A stretch of DNA of 64,000 nt from Globomyces pollinis-pini (taxonomy: Eukaryota; Chytridiomycota; Chytridiomycetes; Rhizophydiales; Globomycetaceae), in NCBI GenBank assembly GCA_025399215.1, contig MU621162.1, positions 1 to 64,000 on the forward strand, in the 5' to 3' direction. Shown here piece after piece: positions 1 through 10,293 of this stretch (the first letter of the stretch is position 1; each line of letters starts with the position of its first letter). Below the pieces are notes generated by a model. It had not been told where the DNA came from and did no database searches. It saw only the letters and a program-made list of their open reading frames with translations. The position numbers were made by a program, and so were the translations under genes.

Positions 1-578
1 AATTTGGAGGGGTGGTGTTTACTATTGATCCTAATGGATTGTCATGGTCACATTGGCTGATATCTATTGCGCTTGGAATGGGTAGTTTAGTGGTAGGATT
101 TGTAATTCGTCTCCTTCCAGAATTCCCAATTCCTCGATATTTGCTACCAGGAAGTGAGCGTGAAATTGCTTATGAACCAGTATTACTGCCAAAAGAGAAT
201 GAGAAATTAATTGTTGACTCAGATGCGAAGGAAAAGATTCTAGAAGCGGTGAAACTTGATATTAAAGGTATCAGCGATGATACTATGGCAAGAATGCGGT
301 GGAATGAAGCAATTCATAAAACAAGAACACAAATTCGAGTTGCCAAGACATTTGCAGATTCAAAAGGTTTATATTCTGGTACTAGGGTTGCTGTAACTGA
401 AACCGCGACTACTTCTAATGATGCTACAACAAACGAACACTGGCATAAGCTGAGATTATATGTACAATCTGCAAGTATGTTTAGACGACGTGGTGATCCG
501 TCCAGTTCTCAGCTGCGAAACCCAAGGGCAGTAAGAAGCGCGCTTATAATAGCTGCATATGACAGGAAAGGAAGTTAA
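1..578 (+). CDS. Plasma-membrane-type calcium ATPase, C-terminal end (5' partial)
   Basis: Only the last ~190 residues lie in the window; the frame is open to base 1 with no start codon. The first visible residues (FGGVVFTIDPNGLSW) and the following hydrophobic helix ending GFVIRLLPEFPIP match the last transmembrane helix of PMCA/Pmc1-type P-type ATPases, which expel Ca2+ using ATP. After a charged stretch (YEPVLLPKENEK) comes RMRWNEAIHKTRTQIRVAKTF, which closely resembles the start of the calmodulin-binding autoinhibitory helix of animal PMCAs (the TQIRVV motif). That resemblance is the basis for a PMCA-like rather than a yeast Pmc1-like assignment; calmodulin control is inferred. The catalytic domains are outside the window. 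The next gene starts only 88 bp downstream on the same strand. Confidence 0.85.
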   Translation, partial: FGGVVFTIDPNGLSWSHWLISIALGMGSLVVGFVIRLLPEFPIPRYLLPGSEREIAYEPVLLPKENEKLIVDSDAKEKILEAVKLDIKGISDDTMARMRWNEAIHKTRTQIRVAKTFADSKGLYSGTRVAVTETATTSNDATTNEHWHKLRLYVQSASMFRRRGDPSSSQLRNPRAVRSALIIAAYDRKGS

Positions 579-666
579 GCAACTATTAATATCGCATATC
601 GTATATTTAATAATATATTCAATCATTTCTATTGAAAATTAAGAAACAGTTTATAGTTGCATCAAA

Positions 667-3661
667 ATGGATTTGTTTGTTAAATATCCATTTCAAAATA
701 GTCACAACAAATATTCTTTATCTCCTTTAATGCAAGAAGAGACGGTAAGAGAAAGATTATTTGATAATTTAATAGAAGAGAACGACTGGGTTTGGTGTTA
801 ATGGGTTGACTTCACCATCTCAGTTACGAAAAGAATTTCGAGATATACCAAAACGATCACAATCATTCAGAACCGATGATAAAAACAACGATTTAGGAGT
901 TTTGTCAAGTAGTGAGAACGCGCAAAGAACCTACGATTCTGATGTTGTGGTGGAAACAACACCAAGTGGAATAGTTGAGTCTAGAAGGGTGAATCTTGGA
1001 AATAAATCTGATATTTCCGCAACTACAGATGATTCGAAACCAAAATCGAAGCGTACGGGTAAAAAAGCTTTATTGGAAAAGCTTATAATGGGGGGATCGA
1101 ATAACAATTCGGCCAAATCAGAGAAAACCAATTCTCCTTTAATGGCAGTCGCACGATTTTTTGATTTTAAAAATATCCACAACAAAGTTGCTCTTCACCA
1201 GGACTCAGACGAAGATTGTACTACTTCTAGTTTTGCACTTGCGAGCATAAATCACGAAGTAGCACATCATCATGCGGATTTATTACCTATGTCACCTGGA
1301 CCTGCTTCTCCTTTTGTTAACCGTTCTAACGAAAAACTTAAGGAGGACAAAGATTCGAAGCCTCCAGATATGTCTCCAAAAAAACAGAAAAAAACAATGC
1401 ATATTGGTCAAAAGCTGACATTAGAAGTAAAATCCAAAGTTCCAGATGATAAGCGACGGACAAGTAATTCGTTGGTGTCTCCTGCTATGATCAATGACAC
1501 GAAAAACCGCCAATCAATACTATCACCTGGTATTAGTCCAATTGCAGACCGACGACAAAGCTTTAAAAAACGCAATTCTACTGATGTGACCATTCCTACA
1601 ATTCCCAGCAGGATGGCACTCAGTACATTGACGATTGATCTTGAATCCAATGACGATGAACTAAGTCCAGTAAATGAGGCAGTACAAGGAAAAGAGCGGC
1701 CTGCAGAAGTTGCGCCGTATTCAAATACAATCTCCCGTAGCGACACAGTGACTAATATTCGCAGCACATTAATACTGCCAAGACACGACTTCTCAAATAT
1801 GGGAATGGTAAAAGTGAATAGTCATGAATCTTCTCTGGTATTATAATGCAACAGTATTTAATAATAGATTGACTCGCAATATTCAATTAGAAACTCACAG
1901 ACACATTCTTCCATTCCTGAAGCTTCAGACTCATCAAATAGTTTACAAAGCTCTTATAATAACAATGTCAAAGACTCTGGAAGTAGTTCTGAAACTAGGT
2001 TTAGATCAGTTGGTGATGTTACAAACAAACATGATACTCAAGAGACTCATCCAATAGTATTCTTTGACTCAAGTGGAATTGGATCAAAGACTAGCACTAA
2101 AACAAAAACTTTTCAAATTCAAATTGATAAAAGAAAAGGACCATTAATACCCCCTCCCTTGGGAGAAGATGAATTTGTGATAGAAAAAGTTACAAGTAGA
2201 CCTCAGACACCAGAATTAAAATGTACTAACGTTAAGGTTCAAGGATTAGAGCTTTCCCAGTTTGATATTACTTCATCTAAACCAAACATAACTTCTCCAG
2301 TTACACATTCCTACGCTGGTCATCCCGAAATGAACACTTTAGAGAATCCAAATCAACTATTGCCCTTGACCTATAGCGCAGAACCTTCTCCATTATTTGG
2401 GGATAGAGATTTGCTTAATAACCTAAACAGATCTCACACTTCAGATACATTTTCAATATGTACAAAGGATACTATTTTGGAGAATCGAAGCGCACACACA
2501 AGTACTACTGTCAGTATTCGTGGCCAGCCTACTACAGTGGATGCTAGATTGTCATATCCTAATCAGCCATTAAGTCGAATCGAGGGAGGGGGGATTAGAC
2601 AAGAAGTAATCAACGAAGAAACCTCCACTGTTAACCCTAACCGAGCTGGTAAACTAATAGAGAGTGACACAGTTGCATGCCTTGAAACGAAAGTTGGTGA
2701 AGGTGGCAATTTGAAGAATAATGAAACTACAGAAACTAAACCATCCAACAATAGTGTAAAGCCTGTGGTTGTGAAATTCGACAGTTTTGTTTTCAAAACC
2801 GCCAATTTTGAAGTTCCCAACAGTCCTATGTCGAAGACGGAAAAAAAGAACAGTCCTTGGTTGGATTTCGAAGACAGTACATCTGTGCCAAAAATTACCG
2901 AACCCCAAGCATCCAAAAACAAACCAGGAATTGAATTCAGTATCAATAATGACAAAAAGGAATCTGCATTTCTTGTTTTAAAACCTTCTTCATCATTTTC
3001 TACTCCGAAAGTGAATACTAATGTGGTCGTTATGAATGATTCGATTGCCAAAACTGTCCTACTAGCGGAGCCACCAATAACAAACGACAATATTCCTTCA
3101 CAAGGTAAATTAATCGTTTAAAATATTGTAGACACCCAAGCAGACTCTAATGAAATGCCTACTGGTGTAAATTTTCTCCAGATACCAAAGCGGTTGAGTG
3201 TAAAACCGAAAAACTTAGATATAATGCCAAACCAAATGTATACAGTCCAAGAAGACAGCCAAATACTTACTGCAAAGATATATAATTCCGACGCAGATCA
3301 ATTTCTTGACGCCAAAATTCATGACTTTATACAAGGTTTAAATTATGGTTAATTTATTGGATAGATGAGCGATTATTACTTCCTAGATTTATGGCTGGTG
3401 TAAGGATCTGCTTTGATAGTAAATTGCCATCCGAAGTGATCAATATGTTGAAGCGACATATAATTGCATATGATGGGTAAGTTATGAATTCTAATCATTT
3501 TTAGAGATGTCCATCAACAACTTGGAAAAGAAACGACACACTATTGTACGTTAATATCAACTGCGATACCTACTTTTCCAGATTTTCCACAGATTAAAAT
3601 GGTCAGTCCCAAATGGATTTTAGATTGCCATTTACAAAAGAGAAAATTATATGAACATTAG
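667..3661 (+). CDS. Long disordered protein with C-terminal BRCT domain
   Basis: Six exons join in frame (667-744, 776-1837, 1868-3104, 3132-3335, 3365-3476, 3505-3661; 2850 nt, 949 aa). Introns are 27-31 nt. The first ~850 residues are low-complexity and Ser/Thr/Asn/Lys rich, with many SP/TP and several SQ/TQ sites typical of phosphorylated scaffolds. The C-terminal ~95 residues form a BRCT fold: FMAGVRICFD, a helix with MLKRHIIAYDG, a THYC strand and the signature KMVSPKWILDCHLQKRKL with its conserved Trp. BRCT domains bind phosphoproteins in DNA damage and checkpoint signalling. The architecture recalls Rad9/53BP1- or PTIP/Rtt107-like mediators, but only one BRCT is evident, so I do not name it. 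The start is the first ATG, whose short first exon ends in a clean GT donor. Confidence 0.85.
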
Positions 3662-3824
3662 TAAAATATGAAGGATAATATTATGGATAATCGATTTATG
3701 TCAATAAAATATTCTTTTCTGTAGAAATAATTAACGGGTGTGTTTTTTTCGCGTAACTAGTTAATTCAATGTCTAAGAATATTTTAAGTATGCGACAAAC
3801 AAGTGGTAGATATTATTCAAAATA

Positions 3825-5489
3825 ATGATAGGTCGAAAACCATCATCTCAGCAACAATCTGATTACGTTCGCAATCTGCAACAACAAATCTATTTATTGG
3901 AATTGGAAACAAGATATATGTAAAATTCAAGAGTAATAATTCGACAGGAAAGCGGGAAAGAAACCCCCAAAAGGGAAATCAATGGACTTTCTGTCAAAAT
4001 CTCAAAATTTCACTTCGAATGCGAATCTAATGCAAGCTTCAAATATGATGATGAACGCTTGTCCAGAGTTAGATAATCAAGAGAGCGAAGTCGAAGAGAA
4101 CCAGTTAGAAGTACATGAATTGGAAAGCTAATATAAGGAAATGAATAAAACAATTGCGAATTTGAAAACAAATGAGGGAAAATTGAAAGCTGAACTGGAA
4201 GATCTTATCAAAAAGAATCTTGAAATGAAAGAGAATATCAAAGAATTAGAAGGTACGTGTAATTATTATAACTCTTATTGTACCAGACAAGTCCGTGGCC
4301 GATAAGGATCAGCTAAGAGGGGACTTAATAGCTAGCAAACAAAAACACGAAGAACTCACAGCAAATGTAGCCCATTTAAATATTGCTTATGAACGAGTAA
4401 ACAAAGAACGAGAAAGTATAACAATTGATTATTCTGAACTGCGATCCGAATCAAAACAGTTCAAACAAAAGGTGCAATTGTACACTAATATTTTAGATAG
4501 ATGAGCAAATAGCAATCAACGAAGAGCTGATTCACAGCTTAGAGAAATGTCAGCAATCAAATCAAGCACAATCAGCAAGATTACATGATTTAGAACTTAC
4601 CATTGATGGAATCGATGTCGAATCTTACAAAAAGCAAATTAATGATCTACAGAATAAATTAGCTAAATCCGTATCTGATTTCCAATCAGAGCGATTAGAA
4701 AAAGAGAATATACTGTCCTTACAAACCCAGTTGAAAGAGACTGCAAAACAACATATTCAAAAATCAACGAAACTAGAATCAGAGTTAGATTTGATCCGAA
4801 TAGAATTAGATAAAGTATTGAACAGATAGTTTAATTCCGAATAGGAGAGAAACCTCAACAAGAGTAAACGATCAATGGGTTTCCAAGATAGTCGGATAGA
4901 AGATGACAAGATGGAAAAAATAATTCAGTTACAGAATCAATTAAAGATGGCTAAAATATCATGCGAAACGAAAGATCGAATGATAGAAACACTCAGTCAA
5001 AACGTATTATTTCAAAGCGTAATTAAATTTTAGGTCAAAACTTTGGAGAAAGAGCAAATAAAGGGTAAGCATCTGATTCCAGTACTAATTTGTTATTTAG
5101 ATGCCGAAACATTAAAATCAACATTAGAAAAATTAGATCAAGTAATATCTGTGGACTTTTAATATTAGTTTGATGCATTAAACAGGAATAGATCGCATGA
5201 ATTGATTCAACTGGGACAAGATAAGTCGTAATTCTTATTATGAATAAGTATACTAACAAATAGAATTTTACAAGATGAACTTGCAGAGACTAAAAATCAG
5301 TATGATCGAATCAAAGATCGAATGAAAACGTTGACTATCGAATCTGACAATCTAAAGCAAAAAGTATCCAATTTTGAGATAGAATCTCAGAAATGGAATG
5401 AATTTGCCACTATTTTGGATCAAGTAGAATCTAGTGGTGCTAATTACTTGGCAATGATGAAAGGATTTAAGTCTAAAATCCATCATTGA
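3825..5489 (+). CDS. Coiled-coil protein of unknown function
   Basis: Ten exons (3825-3919, 3948-4110, 4138-4252, 4287-4471, 4497-4814, 4845-5003, 5034-5064, 5101-5141, 5169-5227, 5264-5489) sum to 1392 nt, 463 aa, with nine introns of 25-36 nt. Apart from a polar N-terminal segment the protein is almost entirely Glu/Lys/Gln/Leu-rich heptads, predicting a long coiled coil. A distinctive N-terminal block, DYVRNLQQQIYLLELETRYM, looks like a conserved family signature. Similar blocks occur in ciliary or centrosomal coiled-coil proteins as I remember them, but I cannot name the family. The gene is expressed toward PMS1 with ~145 bp between them. Start chosen: first ATG in frame with exon 1; the ATG at 3790 runs into a stop. 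Exons as short as 31 and 41 nt are notable. Confidence 0.8.
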
Positions 5490-5634
5490 CGCATTAATAA
5501 ATGACTTTGATTGATTTGAACCGAATTTAATTTAATTGGATCTGAATCTTTTTAATTCTTTAATGGTTTTATGCATAGTAACACGCCAAAGATACTTTTG
5601 TCCGGAATTTTTATAACCAAGAGATTACCTGACA

Positions 5635-7876
5635 ATGTACCACTTATCGACGAAGGATATCAACAAAATATGTTCAGCACAAGTTATAACTACTTTGGAA
5701 GGAGCTATTAAAGTTTGATTGCATTACTGTGTATTTAACAGACCTTTAGGAACTGATAGAAAATTCAATTGATGCTGGTTCAACATTCATAGACATTAGA
5801 GTATCAGAATATGGGACTGAATCAATCAAAGTTATTGGTAGGTTTTGAAGCTGTTCATATTAGATAATGGATGCGGAATTGAAGATTTGGTCAATTTAGG
5901 TAATTCACTCTTATTTATCAAAACCAGGATCCAGATACCATACATCCAAGATAAATAAATTTGATGATGTAGCTATGGTTGAATCGTTTGGATTTCGTGG
6001 AGAAGCGTTGAGTTCATTGTGTGCATTGTCAACAGTTGAAATTCTAACTTCAAGTCAACCAGTATCAACGAAATGCAATAACCATTAGCCATTAGGGAAC
6101 AAATTGAATTTCAATTCTAAAGGAGAGATTATTGGGAAATCGTATATTTCCAGAGCGAAAGGTATGATTAACAGTACTAATTGTACAAAGGAACTACAGT
6201 TACATTGATCAAATTGTTTGAAAATACTCCAGTAAGGTTCCAAGAATTGAAAAGGCACCATAAACGGGAATTTAGTAAAGTAGTTGATTGTATATATGGA
6301 TACTGTCTTAGTAGGCCATCTATTCGATTTGCCTTTCAAAACACATATATGATAAAAGGGTAAAGAAGTTTTATTAAGTTCAAGTCAAAACCATACTAAT
6401 ACTCTCTTGCAGACAAGTGGTTCGAATTGTACAAGACAAGTTTTTTCTGAACTATTTGGATCAAAAACCTCTGGTCAACTTGTTGATATTTGCTTTGAAA
6501 TTAAATTGGCAAACTCTGAAAATGAAATTTCAATTCTTACTGTAATGGGAATGATGTCCAAGTTTGTCCCTTTTTTTAACCTTTTAAGGCCTCAACCATT
6601 TCATGGCCGCGCTGAAAATGACAGACAGTTTTTATTCGTTAACGGATATCCAATCCAAATGCCAAAAGTAAATGCCTTTTTGTTCAAATCATTGTAGCTG
6701 TCACGAATGATCAATCAGGTTTATCATGAATACAACCAGTCACAATACCCAATGTACTCTTTATGTCTAGAAATACCCAAAGGTAGGCATTTGCAAGTCT
6801 GATTTTTTTCATAGATTTGTTTGACAGAAACGTAACACCTGACAAACGAACTTTGATATTACAACTAGAAGAGGAGCTGGTAAACTCAGTGAGTGAAGAA
6901 CTTAAATCAATTTTTGAGCCTTTTCGAGGAGTGTTTCAAACAAAGAAATCTGTCACAGGCCAACCTGTTCCAAAAAACAAATCTACGTTTCTACAACACA
7001 CAATACCTAAAATAATTGACAATTCAAAGTTTTCGGACCAGTTTAAAGAGCGCATTATGACCAATCATCCAAAGTCGATTGAAGTAGACTTAAATGTAAT
7101 TCGATCACAACTTGAAGCGTCTACTTCTTCCAAGCACGCACAGTTCAAAGTTGACTATTCAGAGGGAGATATATTAAATCAAACCATCTCAATAACTAAA
7201 GACAAGTTTAAAGCAATGAAAATACACGGACAATTCAATTTGGGATTCATTTTGGCTAGCTTAGACGATCATTTGTTTATTATTGACCAGCATGCGAGGT
7301 ATTTTCCATCAGTCGTCTAATTTAGTGACGAGAAATTCAACTATGAGCAGTTGAAATACAAGACACCTATCAAGATGCAACCATTGATAACGTATTTGCC
7401 TTAATTTAATATTAGACCTTTAAAATTAAACGTACCAAGGCAGCATGAATATTTACTGGAGGACTACAGAGAATCGTTTAAGTAACAATTCACATTTTGA
7501 CCTCAAGACTTATAGGCTTTGAGCTTGAAAAATTGCACGAAGTTTGGTATTTGAAAACCGTTCCACATGTTCGAGACCAGATTTTAGAAATTTCAGGTTT
7601 GGATGGAGATGATTAACGTGCATAGATTTTGAAAGTATACTATCTCATCTGTCTGTTTCAAAGAACCTGGATCTGAGTGAATGTCCCAGAATACAACGCT
7701 ATAATGCATCTAAAGCATGTCGCACTTCGGTAATGATTGGTACGGCGCTATCTCTGAACAAAATGCAATCGATTATTAATAATATGGGACTTTGTGAACA
7801 ACCGTGGAATTGTCCTCATGGTAGACCAACGATTAGGTTACTGACCAAGGTAATATGTGAGCAGCAATGTTTGTAA
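5635..7876 (+). CDS. PMS1: DNA mismatch repair endonuclease PMS1/PMS2 (MutL-alpha subunit)
   Basis: Thirteen exons splice to 1869 nt, 622 aa. The N-terminal GHKL ATPase is clear: [26 protein letters not shown], then the DNGCGIED box, SRYHTSKI, and [23 protein letters not shown] marks the transducer domain. The C-terminal dimerisation/endonuclease domain has QFNLGFI, the intact metal motif [12 protein letters not shown] (DQHAX2EX4E, split by an intron at 7299-7325), a [14 protein letters not shown] block and CPHGRP. The protein should pair with MLH1 and nick the strand to be repaired. At 622 aa it is much shorter than yeast Pms1 or human PMS2 (both over 850 aa) because the disordered linker is reduced. 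Exon junctions: 5712/5750, 5837/5864, 5899/5928, 6061/6089, 6161/6191, 6359/6418, 6667/6698, 6782/6815, 7298/7326, 7391/7416, 7481/7508, 7596/7626. The gene converges on the next one. Confidence 0.95.
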
Positions 7877-7894
7877 TAAATACAGTATATTAGT

Positions 7895-8233
7895 TTAACC
7901 GAATATATCAGATTGTGAAGGCTGTTCATTCAAGTTTACTTCTGAATCCGTTTTTGTATGATATCTATCCAAATATAATTTTAGTCCCACCAATACCCCA
8001 CTTTGAAAGAATTCAAATAAGCAAGGAATAGCAGCTGCCCATGCTCGAACAGCAACCAAATAAAAAGACGTTAGAGCCAGACCAATAGAGTACGATATAG
8101 CATAAGCCAAAGACAAATCTTTTGCAGATTTGGATTTCCACATTTTATAAGTTTGTGGTATGGTGCAGAAGGCAATGATAAGTCCACCAACATATCCAAG
8201 AATTTCCAACCAAAGTTGTTGTGGTTCTGACAT
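7895..8233 (-). CDS. Single-repeat SWEET-like (PQ-loop) sugar transporter
   Basis: An intronless 112-aa reading frame encodes one triple-helix bundle. Helix 1 contains YVGGLIIAFCTIPQTYKMW with the PQ motif at its end. KSKSAKDLSLAYAISY is the loop and start of helix 2 typical of MtN3/SWEET and SemiSWEET proteins, and a third helix covers the WAAAIPCLFEFFQSGVLVGL region. A short hydrophilic tail follows. SWEETs in eukaryotes normally have two such bundles (seven helices); this protein has only one, as in bacterial SemiSWEETs, which work as dimers. The substrate (a sugar by family) is inferred. It lies tail to tail with PMS1 (18 bp between stops) and head to head with the LETM1-like gene. Confidence 0.85.
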   Translation of the reverse strand: MSEPQQLWLEILGYVGGLIIAFCTIPQTYKMWKSKSAKDLSLAYAISYSIGLALTSFYLVAVRAWAAAIPCLFEFFQSGVLVGLKLYLDRYHTKTDSEVNLNEQPSQSDIFG

Positions 8234-8545
8234 GAAAAAGTGAAGGAACCGAAAGAGATTGATGAACTTAAATGAAATTATGGTTTTAAGATGAACGGGA
8301 CTTTAAAATAGTTAATTTGATTGGCTATATATACTTTCTATTCGTAACCATACTCCTAATCCTTTTCCTTCGAATCAAGAACCACTGATGGAACAGAAAA
8401 CCATATGATTCGATAGAAAGCCATACTATTCAAATCCTTGATTGAATTCCCTTTAATTTCTTCATTTCAGTCCAGTTATGATACGTATCTGATGTATCAT
8501 GGTGTTCGTCGTCTCAAATAATTTCTTAAATTTTTTCTTTTCAGG
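8234..8545. promoter_or_regulatory. Divergent intergenic region with possible 5' UTR intron
   Basis: These 312 bp separate two divergent start codons. A GTATCT donor at 8485 and a pyrimidine-rich acceptor (ttttcttttcag) ending at 8544, one base before the ATG, could be a 60-nt 5' UTR intron of the LETM1-like gene. The polypyrimidine tract is stronger than in the coding introns. No other element is clear. Confidence 0.35.
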
Positions 8546-9599
8546 ATGTTCTACAGACAAATTGGAGTCAATGCTCGTCGAAATATTCAATCAAGATGGA
8601 CTTACACCAAATTATTAAAATCAGTACCATATTCTTCAAAGTCTGATATCCCAACGACTACCAATGCCTCACCAATGAGTAAAATATCTCAAACAATTGC
8701 AAAGGCAAAAGAAATGGCAGTTTTTTACTTTAATGGAATCAAACTATTGATGCAAGAAACTACAGATGCAAAGTTATTGAAAATGAAGGTGAAGAATGAG
8801 GGATATCAACTTAATCGAAAAGAATTTGTGTTCATCCATCGAAACGGTCTGGATTTTAGAAAAATGGTTCCATTCTTTTTGATATCAACATTCATTCCAG
8901 AAATGATCCCAGTTTTAATTATGAGAGGAACTACTTTGATTCCAAGTACTTGTATTACTGAAGAACAATTAAACAACAAACGTATCAAATTAGCAGAGAC
9001 ACGTGAATCCATTGCATTGGAATTGTTTGATGAGATGAATACAAAAGATTTAGTAAATGCAGATTTATTTGCTAACATTTTCTTAGCCATTCAAGCCTGA
9101 GGACTTTAAATTGGATTCTTCTGTGCGAAATATTGCCCAAAATCATTCGGAATTTTTTGATTTACAGAAACAATCGTATTCAAGATTAGTTCAATACGCA
9201 AAGTAACTATGCATCACTCTAATCTTGATAGATTTTTTGGTTTTTCAAAATGGCAACCATCATTTATGATCCGAAAGGACTTGACAAGGTACGGTTCATT
9301 CCTTTTATATAGTCAAAATTAGACATTTAAATTATTTGAAAGAAGATGATAAGTATCTGAACTCCAAAAACACACAATCATTGACCAAAGAAGAACTCAT
9401 ATCTGCCATTGAAGATAGGGGATTTCCTACTGCTGGTGGACGAAATTATTCCAATAAACTGCAAGAGTTTACTGATACATTATCAATCAAAAATCCATCC
9501 ATCTCTGATGGGTTAATTGTTTGGACCATTATATGTAGAGTAGGATTACAAAAGCAAAATTCCATTGGTAAAACACCATCTCCAATCAATGATCAATAA
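8546..9599 (+). CDS. LETM1-domain mitochondrial inner-membrane protein
   Basis: Four exons (8546-9052, 9087-9202, 9232-9288, 9323-9599) give 957 nt, 318 aa. The N-terminus is rich in Arg/Ser with no acidic residues, consistent with a mitochondrial presequence. The central part matches the LETM1 ribosome-binding-like domain: NRKEFVFIHRNGLDFRKMVPF, an IPVLIMRGTTLIPSTC membrane region, then FKPEDF, YAKFFGF, RKDLTRHLNYLKEDD and SLTKEELISAIEDRGF. LETM1/Mdm38 proteins act in mitochondrial K+/H+ exchange and in coupling ribosomes to the inner membrane. This one lacks the long C-terminal coiled coil and EF hand of animal LETM1, so it resembles Mdm38/LETMD1-like shorter forms. It converges on prefoldin 1 (54 bp between stops). 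Confidence 0.88.
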
Positions 9600-9653
9600 A
9601 GTATGTAATATTCAATTTTCTTTATATTAACGAATCGTAAATAAACAATCTTA

Positions 9654-10178
9654 TCATTGACCAGTTACTTTTTTGATCAAAGAATCCAAATTTCGTTCTG
9701 CGTCTTTCGAATCTTGGTCAACCTTTAAAGCCATCTTTTCCAATGCATTAATATCTGCTGAATAGTTTGCAATTTTTGTTGATAATTCTCCAGTAATTAC
9801 TGTTACATCCTCTTTCAAAAACCTTATCATTAAATAAACAGTATGGTTACATTTTTCCTACAGTTCGATAACAAGGTGTTGATTTGTCCATCTGGGATAG
9901 CTCTTGATTAGTTAATTCTGAAAGTTTTCGTTCACGTTGTTTAGATTGTAATTGAACTCGAAGCGCTTGTAATTGTTGATTACATTCCATTATTTTGGTT
10001 TGGTACTCAGTAGCGTACTTTATTTGATCAATTTTGATATTAATTTACCTTTTGTTTAACACTTTGGATTTCGCATTTACCTATTGATCAGTCACTGGGT
10101 AGTTTAGAAGTACCTATAACATTAATTCATAGTACAATCTACCTTTTCAAACAACTCTCTTGGCATGACTGCTGACAT
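9654..10178 (-). CDS. PFD1: Prefoldin subunit 1
   Basis: Four exons on the minus strand (10143-10178, 10063-10080, 9851-10017, 9654-9822) sum to 390 nt, 129 aa, close to the 110-125 aa usual for prefoldin beta subunits. Two long helices (YATEYQTKIMECNQQLQALR... and VTVITGELSTKIANYSADINALE) flank a central CYRTVGKMFL segment, which matches the YRSVGKMF hallmark of PFD1 at the beta-hairpin. Prefoldin delivers nascent actin and tubulin to the CCT chaperonin. The 18-nt second exon and the 45-nt intron after it are my best fit; the two downstream exons are firm. The intron at 9823-9850 ends in AAG rather than YAG. Confidence 0.82.
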
Positions 10179-10293
10179 TTTCAATCAAACTTAAACAAGA
10201 GAAAAAATTTAACGTTCAGTGGATTTCATCACAGATCAATAGACAACCCAATGAAAAGTAATATAAATACTATTGTGTGTGATATTATTATAT

